DNA of 46,170 nucleotides, taken from Ruminococcus sp. Lineage in GTDB: Bacteria > Bacillota > Clostridia > Oscillospirales > Ruminococcaceae. This document shows positions 1 through 8,597 of this stretch, in pieces. The stretch's first letter is position 1. Each line of letters opens with the position of its first letter. The stretch spans positions 1-46,170 of the forward strand of contig JAISIC010000025.1 of NCBI GenBank assembly GCA_031262225.1. The letters are read 5' to 3'. The notes under the pieces were generated by a model, which worked only from the letters and a program-made list of their open reading frames with translations, did no database searches and was not told where the DNA came from. The translations under genes and the position numbers were made by a program.

Positions 1-28
1 CGAGGCTTGTCGGTTTGACATTCACCAT
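1..28 (-). CDS. 5' end of an unidentified minus-strand gene (partial)
   Basis: Only the first nine codons (MVNVKPTSL) lie in the window; the rest runs off the left edge. The start is an ATG at 28-26 on the minus strand. A strong GGAGG ribosome binding site lies ten bases upstream (43-39), and a consensus promoter lies 60-90 bases upstream. Nine residues are too few to name a product. That a gene starts here is well supported by the matched promoter, leader and Shine-Dalgarno sequence. Confidence 0.6.
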
Positions 29-88
29 AGGCTCGATACCTCCAAAACAACGCGGCTTTTACTTTTACGCATAATGATACATTTACCT

Positions 89-117
89 ATTATACTCTCA
101 TCTTTTCGACTTGTCAA
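89..117 (-). promoter_or_regulatory. Sigma-A-type promoter for the left-edge gene
   Basis: On the minus strand, TTGACA (117-112) and TATAAT (94-89) are separated by exactly 17 bases, a perfect match to the vegetative consensus. Transcription would start near position 82 and give a leader of about 54 bases before the ATG at 28. The promoter is divergent from the rubrerythrin promoter at 192-220. Confidence 0.7.
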
Positions 118-191
118 GAGTTTAGTTCATTAATTTTCAATTTATTCACATTTAATAAAAAAAGGGTCGAATTTTTTATGTAATTTATGCC

Positions 192-220
192 TTGACTTTT
201 GCCATTATAAGTAGTATAAT
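192..220 (+). promoter_or_regulatory. Sigma-A-type promoter of rubrerythrin
   Basis: TTGACT (192-197) and TATAAT (215-220) are separated by 17 bases. The predicted start is near 227, giving a leader of about 40 bases with the Shine-Dalgarno GGAGG at 253-257. The surrounding stretch 29-266 is AT-rich and otherwise shows only the divergent promoter for the left-edge gene. Confidence 0.7.
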
Positions 221-266
221 TAATATAACGCTTTGGCGTAAAGAAAATTACCGGAGGTAAACTTAA

Positions 267-806
267 ATGGAATTAAAAGGCAGCAAAACTGAAAAAAATC
301 TGCTTGCGGCGTTTGCAGGTGAGTCACAGGCACGCAACAAGTACACATATTATGCGAGCAAGGCACGTTCTGAGGGCTATGTTCAGATTGCCGATATCTT
401 CACCATGACCGCAAATAACGAAAAAGAACACGCCGAAATGTGGTTTAAGGAGCTTCACGGCGGTGCTGTTCCCACAACAACCGACAACTTAGCTGACGCC
501 GCTGCGGGCGAAAACTACGAGTGGACGGATATGTACAAAGGCTTTGCCGAAACTGCAAAAGAAGAGGGCTTCACCAAGCTTGCGTTCCTTTTTGAGAAGG
601 TTGCGGAGATCGAAAAACGCCATGAAGAGCGTTACCGCAAGCTTCTTTCCAATATCGAGGGCGGGCTTGTCTTCTCTAAAGACGGCGACGCTATCTGGGA
701 ATGTTCAAACTGCGGTCATATCCACGTGGGTAAAAAAGCCCCCGATGTATGCCCTGTTTGTGCACACCCGCAAAGCTATTTCAGAGTTTTCTCCGAGGCA
801 CTTTAG
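267..806 (+). CDS. rbr: Rubrerythrin
   Basis: Non-heme iron peroxidase that reduces hydrogen peroxide in the cytoplasm of anaerobes, taking electrons through rubredoxin or NAD(P)H oxidoreductases. The N-terminal ferritin-like four-helix domain (about 1-135) contains the diiron ligands in GESQARNKY, an ExxH in NEKEHAEMW and another in IEKRHEERY. The C-terminal rubredoxin-like knuckle (about 143-175) has paired CxxC motifs (CSNC and CPVC) that bind one iron. At 179 residues it is slightly shorter than the usual 190 or so, but all domains are present. The start has GGAGG ten bases upstream and a near-consensus promoter. dcd follows after 70 bases, separated by a long hairpin, so the two may be cotranscribed. 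Confidence 0.96.
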   Translation: MELKGSKTEKNLLAAFAGESQARNKYTYYASKARSEGYVQIADIFTMTANNEKEHAEMWFKELHGGAVPTTTDNLADAAAGENYEWTDMYKGFAETAKEEGFTKLAFLFEKVAEIEKRHEERYRKLLSNIEGGLVFSKDGDAIWECSNCGHIHVGKKAPDVCPVCAHPQSYFRVFSEAL

Positions 807-852
807 GGGGCTGCCAAGTCTTCAGCAAGGCAAGATACCATGCAGCCCCCTA
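804..852 (+). repeat. Long inverted repeat in the rbr-dcd spacer
   Basis: An 11-base perfect inverted repeat (TAGGGGGCTGC at 804-814, its complement at 842-852) encloses a 27-base loop. The left arm includes the rbr stop codon. No T-tract follows, so it is not a classical intrinsic terminator. It could stabilise the rbr mRNA end, partly attenuate read-through into dcd, or be a REP-like palindrome. Confidence 0.6.
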
Positions 853-876
853 CGAATACTATTATAAGGTGAAACT

Positions 877-1401
877 ATGATACTTTCCGGAAGAGAGATA
901 AAGCGGGCTATCGACGCAGGGGAGATAGTTATAACCCCATTTGACGAAGGCAAAATCAACCCGAACAGCGTGAACCTGACCCTGTCCGATGATTTGCAGT
1001 ACTACAAAGATGACACCCTTGACATGAAGAAGCGGGGCGAAACGGTGAGTATTAAAATCCCGGAAAGCGGGCTTCTCCTTGAACCGAACAAGCTTTATTT
1101 AGGGCGTACCAACGAATTTACCTCAACCGATTTTTATGTTCCGATGCTTGAGGGGCGAAGCTCCACAGGGCGTCTCGGCCTCTTTATCCACGTAACCGCC
1201 GGATTCGGAGATGTCGGATTCAAGGGCTTTTGGACTTTGGAGATGTTTTGCATTGAGCCGATTAAGATATATCCGAATGTCGATATATGTCAGATATATT
1301 ATCATACCATAAAGGGCGACTACGACCTCTATAAATCGGGGAAATATCAAAACAATACAGGGATTCAGCCCTCGCTTATGTATAAGGATTTCATTAAATA
1401 A
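877..1401 (+). CDS. dcd: dCTP deaminase (possibly bifunctional dCTP deaminase/dUTPase)
   Basis: Deaminates dCTP to dUTP in the pyrimidine route to dTTP. The 174-residue protein has the family core: the EGRSSTGRLG substrate-binding motif, HVTAGFGDVGFKG, and the catalytic Glu in the TLEMF strand. The sequence TAGF.D.GF.G resembles mono-gene bifunctional DCD-DUT enzymes more than the TAHRIDPGW form of E. coli Dcd, so it might also hydrolyse dUTP. That reading rests on a remembered motif comparison. The ATG follows AAGGTG. The gene ends at a strong bidirectional terminator shared with the convergent clpE-like gene. Confidence 0.92.
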   Translation: MILSGREIKRAIDAGEIVITPFDEGKINPNSVNLTLSDDLQYYKDDTLDMKKRGETVSIKIPESGLLLEPNKLYLGRTNEFTSTDFYVPMLEGRSSTGRLGLFIHVTAGFGDVGFKGFWTLEMFCIEPIKIYPNVDICQIYYHTIKGDYDLYKSGKYQNNTGIQPSLMYKDFIK

Positions 1402-1405
1402 TAAC

Positions 1406-1440
1406 AAAAACGCTTCGGAAATTAACCGAAGCGTTTTATT
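1406..1440. terminator. Bidirectional intrinsic terminator between dcd and clpE
   Basis: CGCTTCGG (1411-1418) pairs with CCGAAGCG (1426-1433) around a seven-base loop. The stem is extended by flanking A-tract/T-tract pairing, with TTTTATT following on the plus strand and TTTTTGTT on the minus strand. It suits termination of both convergent transcripts. Confidence 0.85.
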
Positions 1441-1447
1441 CTGCATT

Positions 1448-3721
1448 CTATTTGCCTACAACTTCAAGCCGCTCTTCAATCATACTGATGTCAATAATAG
1501 CAATCGGCGTTTTTTGGCTGTCGATAATGAGGTCTGCCGCCTTGTCCTCGATATTTTCACGGATGAACTTGCGTATATCGCGAGCACCGTATTTACCGCC
1601 GTGCGATTTTTCGGCGATGGTTTTGAGCGCTTCTTCGGAGACTTTAAGTTCAATCCCCTTCTCCTTGAGCGGGTCACGCATCTCGTCTACCATCAGCCCG
1701 GCAATCTCCTCAAAGTTTTCCTTTGAAAGCGGATTGAAGACAACAACCTCGTCCACACGCCCTAAAAACTCGGGGCGTAAAAACTTCTTGAGTGCTGTCA
1801 TAGCCTTGTCGCGGGTGATGTCGCCCTCCGTTTTGTTGAAGCCCACACCTGTTGACTTGTCGGTTGAACCTGCGTTTGAGGTCATGGCGATTATCGTGTT
1901 TTCAAAGCTGATATTTCTGCCTTGGGCATCCTTAATTTTGCCCTCGTCAAGGATTTGGAGGAGTATATTCATAACGTCGGGATGTGCCTTTTCGATTTCG
2001 TCAAAAAGTACTACCGAATAGGGCTTGCGGCGTACCTTCTCGGTGAGTTGCCCTGCATCGTCATACCCCACATATCCCGGGGGAGAGCCGACAATGCGGC
2101 TTACCGAGTGCTTTTCCATAAATTCGGTCATATCAAGGCGAATGAGCGGGTCGTTGTCGTCGAAAAGCTCGTTGGCAAGCACCTTCACAAGCTCTGTCTT
2201 GCCCACGCCTGTAGGTCCGACAAATATGAAACTTGCAGGGCGTTTACGTGCCGAAAGGTGAACCCTTGTGCGTTTTATAGCCTTCGCGACAAGCTTTATT
2301 GCCTCTTCCTGCCCGATAACACGGGTTTTGAGTGCGGTTTCAAGATTTGAAAGCTTGGTGTATTCCGACTCGATAACCTTTGAGGCGGGTATCCCCGTCC
2401 AGAGCTCGATAACCTTTGAAAGGTCACGTTCGGTAACGAAAACGGATTCCGCCTTTTCGGCAAGCTCGCCCTTTTTGGATTCAAGCACCGAAAGGTTATA
2501 TTTTATATTGGTAATGCGTTCGTAATCGGGGTCGGGAGAGTCCTGCTCGTTGCCGAGTTCCTTCACAAGATCGTCCATCGACTTGGTGAGTTTATCATAT
2601 TCACCCAGTTCGGGCGACCTTATCGCCGCACAGGCACAGCTTTCATCCAAAAGGTCTATAGCCTTGTCGGGCAGGAAACGGTCGTTGATATATCGTTCGG
2701 AGAGTATCGCACAAAGATGCAGAATCGCCTCTGTAACCTTAACGCGATGGTGTTCCTCGTAATATTTCACAATGCCTGCAAGCACCGCTTCTGTTTCGCT
2801 TACATTCGGTTCGGATATGACAATCGGCTGGAACCGGCGTTCAAGAGCCGAATCCTTCTCGATATATTTGCGGTATTCCTTAAAGGTTGTCGCACCGATC
2901 ATCTGAACTTCGCCGCGTGAAAGTGCGGGTTTGAGGATATTCGCGGCGTTCATTGAGCCTTCAGAATCCCCCGCACCGACAAGGTTATGCACCTCGTCCG
3001 CAAAGAGGATAACGTTGCCGTCGGCTTTGATCTCGTCGATAAGCCCTTTCATGCGTGCTTCAAACTGCCCTCTGTACTGCGTTCCCGCAACAACAGCGGT
3101 CATGTCAAGAAGGTATACTTTTTTATTTTGAAGCTTTGAGGGCACATCGCCCGAAGCAATTTTCTGCGCGATACCCTCGGCGATGGCGGTCTTTCCGACG
3201 CCCGGTTCGCCGATAAGGCAGGGATTGTTCTTCTGGCGGCGGGTTAAAATCTGCATAGCACGGGCGATTTCCTTGTCACGCCCTATGATATTGTCAAGCT
3301 TGCCCTTTGAAGCCTTTTCGGTCAGGTTAGTACAGTAGTTGTCAAGGAACTTATGCTTCTTAACCGGCTTCTCTTCTTTTTTAGGAGGCGGCGGTGTTTC
3401 CGGCTTTTTTTGCGGTTGGGGCATAGGTCCGCCCGATAAAAACGGATTTGATGTGAAAAGATTCTGTAAAAAACCGGGCATAGAAGTCGTGCCGCCGGGT
3501 GAAAACGACTCGTTAATATCCCCCAAAGGAGGGTTCATCTCGTCGATTATTTCATCAAGGCTGTCTGCGTCAATCCCCATCTCGTCTATATATTCTTTTA
3601 TCTGGGGGATGCCGAGTTCTTTAGCACAAACAAGGCAAAGTCCCTCGTTATGCTTCTCGTTCCCCTGCATAGCAGTTACAAATACAACAGCGGTTCGCTG
3701 TCCGCAGCGTGTACAGATCAT
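1448..3721 (-). CDS. clpE: ClpE/ClpC-type AAA+ unfoldase with N-terminal zinc finger
   Basis: Class I Clp/Hsp100 ATPase that unfolds substrates and feeds them to ClpP; no clpP is in the window. The N-terminus carries two CxxC pairs (C3/C6 and C29/C32), a zinc-finger arrangement typical of ClpE, instead of the double Clp_N repeat of ClpC. A Pro/Lys-rich linker (about 100-122) follows. AAA module 1 has Walker A GEPGVGKT (171-178) and Walker B VILFADE. A short coiled middle domain follows, then AAA module 2 with GPTGVGKT and VVLFDEIEK. A VGF tripeptide in the second module fits the ClpP-docking loop. Length (757) suits ClpE. The start overlaps the stop of the CvpA-like gene by four bases (ATGA), implying translational coupling, and GGAGG lies nine bases upstream. 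Confidence 0.88.
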   Translation of the reverse strand: MICTRCGQRTAVVFVTAMQGNEKHNEGLCLVCAKELGIPQIKEYIDEMGIDADSLDEIIDEMNPPLGDINESFSPGGTTSMPGFLQNLFTSNPFLSGGPMPQPQKKPETPPPPKKEEKPVKKHKFLDNYCTNLTEKASKGKLDNIIGRDKEIARAMQILTRRQKNNPCLIGEPGVGKTAIAEGIAQKIASGDVPSKLQNKKVYLLDMTAVVAGTQYRGQFEARMKGLIDEIKADGNVILFADEVHNLVGAGDSEGSMNAANILKPALSRGEVQMIGATTFKEYRKYIEKDSALERRFQPIVISEPNVSETEAVLAGIVKYYEEHHRVKVTEAILHLCAILSERYINDRFLPDKAIDLLDESCACAAIRSPELGEYDKLTKSMDDLVKELGNEQDSPDPDYERITNIKYNLSVLESKKGELAEKAESVFVTERDLSKVIELWTGIPASKVIESEYTKLSNLETALKTRVIGQEEAIKLVAKAIKRTRVHLSARKRPASFIFVGPTGVGKTELVKVLANELFDDNDPLIRLDMTEFMEKHSVSRIVGSPPGYVGYDDAGQLTEKVRRKPYSVVLFDEIEKAHPDVMNILLQILDEGKIKDAQGRNISFENTIIAMTSNAGSTDKSTGVGFNKTEGDITRDKAMTALKKFLRPEFLGRVDEVVVFNPLSKENFEEIAGLMVDEMRDPLKEKGIELKVSEEALKTIAEKSHGGKYGARDIRKFIRENIEDKAADLIIDSQKTPIAIIDISMIEERLEVVGK

Positions 3722-4560
3722 ATTATATTACCTCCATGGTCAGTTTCTGTCAGAAATCGGAAAATGTATTTTGTCACGAAAGTCCTGTCAACAAAAGTTT
3801 GTAGGTTCACGTTGCCGCCAAAGAAGATTAAGGCTATCCGCGACAGAATAAAAAGTATCGTGATGGCAACAAGCAGTCCTAAGATTGCTCCTGCAAAGCG
3901 GTTTACGCCACCCACAATCGGGATTTTGTTAATTATTCCCGTCGCTTTGATAACAAGACCCAAAATTATGCTGATAATGATGAATGTCAGGGTGAAAACG
4001 ATGCTGCCGACTATTCTGATTATCGTCGGGCGGAGGGTGTTTGCCACCAAGAATCTCACAACCGGCTCAACAGGGCTTTGAAGCACCGCCGCACGTGCCG
4101 TCGGGTCGTCGCCGTCAAAAACCTCGATAGTGCTGTCAAATCCTTCGGATGCTAACTCTACCTCAAACGGAAGGTCGGCTTTTTCGGCATATCCGTTCAG
4201 AATATCGACAAAAGCTTTCGCCTTTGTGTTTATTATATCATTAAATTCATTAGCAGTCAATACCCCCGAGTGATAATTCTCTGAAAATTCATCAATCGGT
4301 ATTATTTCTGTCACATATTCATCATAGACGTTCGTGACATATTCTGTCAAATTCTTCTCTGCAGCGGGAAGGATAAGGTTATCACAGATGAAATCATCTA
4401 ATGAATTTGCCGCAACAGAGGCTATGAAAGCCGCGACAATAAGGAAAATAAAGGATAAAATCATCTTTAAAAAGCCGTTTTTATGCCCGGCTATTATACT
4501 GACTAAGATTATCGCACCGACAAATACGTCTATTCCGACTGCAATTGCAAATGTATGCAC
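3718..4560 (-). CDS. CvpA-family membrane protein
   Basis: A 280-residue integral membrane protein. A hydrophobic N-terminal pair of helices (about 6-48, with the GHKNGFLKMI turn typical of CvpA/colicin V production proteins) is followed by an extracytoplasmic insert of about 130 residues. Two or three further C-terminal helices (about 165-250) follow. CvpA proteins are linked to envelope homeostasis and colicin V export, but the molecular role is not settled. The large insert exceeds the compact E. coli protein and is common in clostridial members. It sits between the DUF5711-like gene and clpE in the long minus-strand operon and overlaps clpE by four bases. Confidence 0.75.
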   Translation of the reverse strand: MHTFAIAVGIDVFVGAIILVSIIAGHKNGFLKMILSFIFLIVAAFIASVAANSLDDFICDNLILPAAEKNLTEYVTNVYDEYVTEIIPIDEFSENYHSGVLTANEFNDIINTKAKAFVDILNGYAEKADLPFEVELASEGFDSTIEVFDGDDPTARAAVLQSPVEPVVRFLVANTLRPTIIRIVGSIVFTLTFIIISIILGLVIKATGIINKIPIVGGVNRFAGAILGLLVAITILFILSRIALIFFGGNVNLQTFVDRTFVTKYIFRFLTETDHGGNII

Positions 4561-4581
4561 TATTGTCTCCTTAACGTCTGA

Positions 4582-5808
4582 TTATTCCGACGGCAGGTCG
4601 AGACGGTTAATCTCTCCGTAGCCTGAAAGGTAGATATATCCATCGGCGGTATACATATTATTATACACACCGGGGATTTTTATATCCGCGAAGTCTTTGC
4701 CTGTGATGTCGATACGGTCGATGTTGTCTTCGGATAACGCCAAAATTCCGTATTCGTTCGACACCGCCGAAACGGCTACTATATTTTTATTTATATTCAT
4801 TTCACGGATATTATAATCCGCACCCATAATAAGCAGATCGGAACTGTTTGAAGTTTTCCCCTCAAAAAGCACGACTGCGGCGGAATCGGTAACGGAATAG
4901 TCCTTAAGATTGCCGAAATCTGCATATATCTGCTGTTTGAGAATCGAAAGGCTTGAAGATAGGATAACAAGCTCTCTGTCGCCGATTAAAAGGAGCAGGT
5001 CTTCCGACTGTGCCGCGATGAGCGTGACAGAAAGGGAAAGTGTGTTAAACCAATCGCTTTCATGAATGGGGATTACGGCACCGCTGTCGTCCTTTGCAGT
5101 CTCGGTAAAACTGTAATAAACCAGTTTGGTTACAAGGTCGCCGCCCTTTGAGGATAGAAGAGTTATATAAACACCCTTTTTCTCGCGGTCAAAGGTCACG
5201 TCGGTGATGCGTTCAACCGACTTGAAGCTGAAGATATTACGCCCGGTGTTGTCGAAGACGGTGAGGACCGCAGGGTGTTTGCTGCCGATTGTGACAACGC
5301 CGCAAAGCCCGTCAAACACACGGACGAGGAGGATTTGCTCGTCTAAAGTTTTGGTGAAGCGAACCCTGCCGTTTTTATATACCGAAAGGGTCTTGCCGCC
5401 GATGTCGTAAGCGGCAAATTCAGTCCCGTACGCGAAAAGGGCAGGGTTGCCGTAGTTGTGGGAGACCCCTAAAATTTCATTGCCGTTTTTGTCATATAAA
5501 GCAGTCTTGGTGTCGGTGACAAGGGCGATTCCGCCGTCTGTGCCGGAAACGGTGCGGGCGTGGATAGTCTCCGCCTCGGGGAGGGCAAGGGGAAAATTCC
5601 CCTCGGCAAGGGTCACTTCTTTAGCTGTGCCGGGGAGCTCCGGGACCTTAGTCAAAATCCCCTCCATCTTCGGATACCACCTGTCATGTGTAAAGACTAT
5701 GACAAGCACAACCGCCGCGATGACAAAAAAGATCAGCACGGAGATGACTATTTTTTTAATTTTGTCCTTTTTTTGCTTCTTCCGAAGAGCGGAGATATCA
5801 ATTGACAT
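4582..5808 (-). CDS. DUF5711-like membrane-anchored beta-propeller protein
   Basis: A 408-residue protein with a short basic cytoplasmic N-terminus (about 1-18), one transmembrane helix (about 20-42) and a long extracytoplasmic domain. Repeated short beta-strand blocks of the YDKNGNEI / VYKNGRV / VFDNTGRN type suggest a beta-propeller. I assign it to DUF5711 from this pattern and from its position next to a CvpA-like gene, a frequent pairing in Clostridia. No catalytic motif is visible. It is probably envelope-associated, with unknown function. It lies 35 bases after the small membrane protein and 21 bases before cvpA. Confidence 0.6.
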   Translation of the reverse strand: MSIDISALRKKQKKDKIKKIVISVLIFFVIAAVVLVIVFTHDRWYPKMEGILTKVPELPGTAKEVTLAEGNFPLALPEAETIHARTVSGTDGGIALVTDTKTALYDKNGNEILGVSHNYGNPALFAYGTEFAAYDIGGKTLSVYKNGRVRFTKTLDEQILLVRVFDGLCGVVTIGSKHPAVLTVFDNTGRNIFSFKSVERITDVTFDREKKGVYITLLSSKGGDLVTKLVYYSFTETAKDDSGAVIPIHESDWFNTLSLSVTLIAAQSEDLLLLIGDRELVILSSSLSILKQQIYADFGNLKDYSVTDSAAVVLFEGKTSNSSDLLIMGADYNIREMNINKNIVAVSAVSNEYGILALSEDNIDRIDITGKDFADIKIPGVYNNMYTADGYIYLSGYGEINRLDLPSE

Positions 5809-5843
5809 ATGTATTAATCCTTGTTAAAAAGCTGTACTAAAAA

Positions 5844-6173
5844 TTAAGTAATATTCTCCTGAATAAAAACGTATGACCAGTAAATCAATTGTATAAACAA
5901 CCCCGGCGAAAGTGCGATAATAATCAGCCTGTTACGAAATTTTATGTCGTGTCTTTTAAGAAGCGGATAGATTATCGAGAAAAGTATTTCGGCAATTGAG
6001 ATTATACCTGTTGCACCAAATGCAACGAAAATCCAATCCCATGCACCTAATAAAAGTGAAAATGCTATAGCGAGGATCAGAAGAACAAATAAACCAAATT
6101 GAACAAACAAACTTTGAAAATACACATCGATCGGCATGATTGCCGGTTCAAAAAGCTCTTTTATCTTTTTCAT
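5844..6173 (-). CDS. Small three-helix membrane protein of unknown function
   Basis: A 109-residue protein with three predicted transmembrane segments (about 22-44, 48-70 and 83-104). A charged RHDIKFRNR loop separates helices two and three. I do not recognise a family. It starts nine bases after truA and precedes the DUF5711-like gene, so it is probably cotranscribed. Hydrophobicity and operon position support it as a real gene. Base composition is more AT-rich than its neighbours, as is common for small membrane proteins. Confidence 0.6.
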   Translation of the reverse strand: MKKIKELFEPAIMPIDVYFQSLFVQFGLFVLLILAIAFSLLLGAWDWIFVAFGATGIISIAEILFSIIYPLLKRHDIKFRNRLIIIALSPGLFIQLIYWSYVFIQENIT

Positions 6174-6182
6174 CCTGTCACC

Positions 6183-6917
6183 TCAATCATAATAAACCCT
6201 ATTAAGATAAAGCCCCTCAGCCGGTGCGGTTCGTCCAGCCGCCTTGCGATCATGAGCCGCCAAAATTTCGCTCATACATTCGAGCTTGCGTTTTCCTTCG
6301 TTTATTTCAAGAAGTGTTCCGACGATTATTCTTATCATGTTGTAAAGAAAACCGTCGCCTGAAACGATGATTGAAACGAGATCTTCTTTGCGTTTTATTT
6401 TAATGTCGTTTATCGTTCGTGTCGTGTTTTCTCTGATGCCGTTTTGTCCGCAAAATGAGCGAAAATCATGCTCGCCTATCAGCGGCATTACTGCTTCTTG
6501 CAGAATTTTTTCATCTATCTTCACACCATATAAAAGTGCAAGATTCTCATAAAAAGGGTTCCTGTTTCTGCTGTTATATATCAGATATTCATACTCCTTG
6601 CCTGTGCAGGAATACCTCGCATGAAAATCGTCGGGAACGGTTTCGGCGTTTTTCACGGAAATGTCAGGCGGCAAAAAGTGGTTCATGCCGGTTATAATCC
6701 GATTGTCGTCGATAGAATTTTCGGTTTGAAACGACAGCACAAATTCCCTTGCGTGAACGCCTTTATCCGTCCTTGAACAGCCGTCAACGCTTATCTTTTC
6801 GCCTAATATCTTAAAAAGCGTGTCTTCGATTATATTCTGTACTCCGACGGCGTTTTTTTGCCGCTCGAAGCCGTGATAGTTTGTGCCTAAAAAGGCGATA
6901 GTAAGTTTCTTTGTCAT
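6183..6917 (-). CDS. truA: tRNA pseudouridine(38-40) synthase TruA
   Basis: Isomerises uridines 38-40 in the tRNA anticodon arm. The 244-residue sequence begins with the family strand TIAFLGTNYHGFERQ. It contains the catalytic motif GCSRTDKGVHA with the nucleophilic Asp at residue 51, followed by FHARYSCTGKEYEY, LIGEHDFRSFC and GDGFLYNMIRIIVGTLLEI, all in TruA order. The start overlaps the ecfT stop by four bases. ecfA1-ecfA2-ecfT-truA is a widespread Firmicutes order, often seen in the ribosomal protein region; here it sits in a ruv/glmM operon instead. Confidence 0.95.
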   Translation of the reverse strand: MTKKLTIAFLGTNYHGFERQKNAVGVQNIIEDTLFKILGEKISVDGCSRTDKGVHAREFVLSFQTENSIDDNRIITGMNHFLPPDISVKNAETVPDDFHARYSCTGKEYEYLIYNSRNRNPFYENLALLYGVKIDEKILQEAVMPLIGEHDFRSFCGQNGIRENTTRTINDIKIKRKEDLVSIIVSGDGFLYNMIRIIVGTLLEINEGKRKLECMSEILAAHDRKAAGRTAPAEGLYLNRVYYD

Positions 6918-7714
6918 AACAGTAAATCGGTCAGAATCGCTGCATTTAAGAATAAAAGCGAAACGCAGATTGCAAGGTAATCCGAGCCGCGTGAGTGAAG
7001 CTCTTTAAGCCTTGTTCTCCCCTCGCCGCCCTGATAACATCTGCATTCCATGGCAAGGGCAAGCTCCATAGCACGGGAGAATGCCGAGACAAAAAGCGGA
7101 ATGAGAATCGGAACTAAAGCCTTTGCCCTGTGCAAGAGCCCGCCGCTCTCCATGTCGGCACCTCTCGCCTTTTGAGCCGACATAATCTTGTCCGTTTCCT
7201 CGATTAAAGTCGGGATAAACCGCAAGGCTATTGACATCATCATTGAAAGTTCATGCACCGGAAATTTGAGTTTTTTGAACGGCGAAAGCAGGCTCTCAAC
7301 CGCATCGGTAAGGCTGATAGGCGACGTTGTGTATGTTAAAAGCGACGTTCCGGCGATTAAAGTCGCAATCCTTATCATCATAATTATCGTAAATTCAATG
7401 CCGTCATAGGTTATCTTGATAAACCCAAGGCGAAAAAGCACCACGCCGTCAAGGAAAAATATATTCAAAACAGAGGTGAAAAGGATAATCGGGATAATCG
7501 GCTTTAAGCTTTTGAGCATAAGCCTGAACGGGATTTTCGATAACGCATAGCAGAGTGCTGTGAAGAGGATTCCGGGAACGAGACCGATTACGGAATCCGC
7601 CGAAAAAAGCATCGCAATGAAAATCGCGGTGATGATTATTTTAAATCTTGCGTCAAGCCGGTGAAGTATCGACTCGCCCGGGAAAAACTGTCCTATGGTT
7701 ATATCTTTGAGCAT
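6914..7714 (-). CDS. ecfT: ECF transporter transmembrane T component EcfT
   Basis: Membrane scaffold of a group II energy-coupling factor transporter; it couples the EcfA1/EcfA2 ATPases to exchangeable substrate-binding S components. The 266-residue protein starts GQFFPGESILHRLDARFK, typical of the family. It has about five to six hydrophobic segments and the cytoplasmic coupling motif AQKARGADMESGG with its Ala-Arg-Gly signature. The gene begins four bases after ecfA2 ends and overlaps truA. A candidate S component (FolT-like) is encoded at 19837-20412 on the other strand. Confidence 0.93.
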   Translation of the reverse strand: MLKDITIGQFFPGESILHRLDARFKIIITAIFIAMLFSADSVIGLVPGILFTALCYALSKIPFRLMLKSLKPIIPIILFTSVLNIFFLDGVVLFRLGFIKITYDGIEFTIIMMIRIATLIAGTSLLTYTTSPISLTDAVESLLSPFKKLKFPVHELSMMMSIALRFIPTLIEETDKIMSAQKARGADMESGGLLHRAKALVPILIPLFVSAFSRAMELALAMECRCYQGGEGRTRLKELHSRGSDYLAICVSLLFLNAAILTDLLL

Positions 7715-7718
7715 TTTT

Positions 7719-8588
7719 TTAACTTTCGCTTTTATGTTTTAACAGATATTCGTTTATTTTTTTCGCGGCATATTCAACTGTATATATATCGCCGTCAAGC
7801 TCTATCCCTGCGGCTTTAAGACGGTTCATGACCCTTGTTATCTGCGGCACGGCAAGCCCCATTGCGGTAAGCTCGGAAGCCCTTCCGAAGACCTTGGGCG
7901 GTGTGTCGTAGCAGAAAACGCCTCCGCCTTCCATCACTAAAATTTTTGTGGTGAACCGTGCGACATCCTCCATACTGTGTGAGATAAGAAGTACAGTTGC
8001 GTTTTTTTGATCACGATATCTCTTTATCTGTGCAAGGATCTTTTCGCGTCCTTTGGGGTCAAGCCCTGCGACAGGCTCATCAAGGATTAATATTTTCGGC
8101 TCCATCGCCATAACCCCTGCAATGGCAACACGCCTTTTCTGACCGCCCGAAAGCTCGAACGGCGAACGTAAAAGTGTTTCCGGCTTAAGCCCGACTATCT
8201 CCGCCGATTCTTCGACACGCCTTTTAACCTCGTCTTCGGAAAACCCCATGTTTTTCGGTCCGAAAGCGATATCTTTAAAAACCGTGTCCTCGAAAATCTG
8301 ATATTCGGGGTATTGGAAAACAAGCCCGACCTTGAAGCGGATATCGCGGATTTTCACCGCCTTGTCCCAGATATCAAGCCCGTCTATATAGATATGTCCC
8401 GAAGTCGGCTTAATAAGCCCGTTGAGGTGCTGGATAAGCGTTGATTTCCCCGAGCCGGTATGCCCGATAATCCCGCAAAGCTCGCCCTCTTCGATCTCTA
8501 TATTGACGTCCTTTACCGCCGTTTTTTCAAAGGGCGTTCCGAGACCGTAGGTGTATGTTAAATTTTCTGTTTTTATAACTGTTGACAT
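7719..8588 (-). CDS. ecfA2: ECF transporter ATPase EcfA2
   Basis: One of two ATP-binding subunits of the group II ECF module. The 289-residue sequence has Walker A GHTGSGKST, a Q-loop in VGLVFQYPEYQIFEDTV, signature LSGGQKRRVAIAG, Walker B ILILDEPVAG and a switch His in LLISHSMEDV. The C-terminal extension resembles EcfA2 rather than a generic importer ATPase. It lies nine bases after ecfA1 and four bases before ecfT, giving a complete A1-A2-T cassette. Confidence 0.94.
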   Translation of the reverse strand: MSTVIKTENLTYTYGLGTPFEKTAVKDVNIEIEEGELCGIIGHTGSGKSTLIQHLNGLIKPTSGHIYIDGLDIWDKAVKIRDIRFKVGLVFQYPEYQIFEDTVFKDIAFGPKNMGFSEDEVKRRVEESAEIVGLKPETLLRSPFELSGGQKRRVAIAGVMAMEPKILILDEPVAGLDPKGREKILAQIKRYRDQKNATVLLISHSMEDVARFTTKILVMEGGGVFCYDTPPKVFGRASELTAMGLAVPQITRVMNRLKAAGIELDGDIYTVEYAAKKINEYLLKHKSES

Positions 8589-8597
8589 TAATAACCT

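Noticed and set aside
1452-2021. 189-codon plus-strand open frame opposite clpE
   Set aside because: Ser-rich translation antisense to the second AAA module; no ribosome binding site and no promoter after the dcd terminator.
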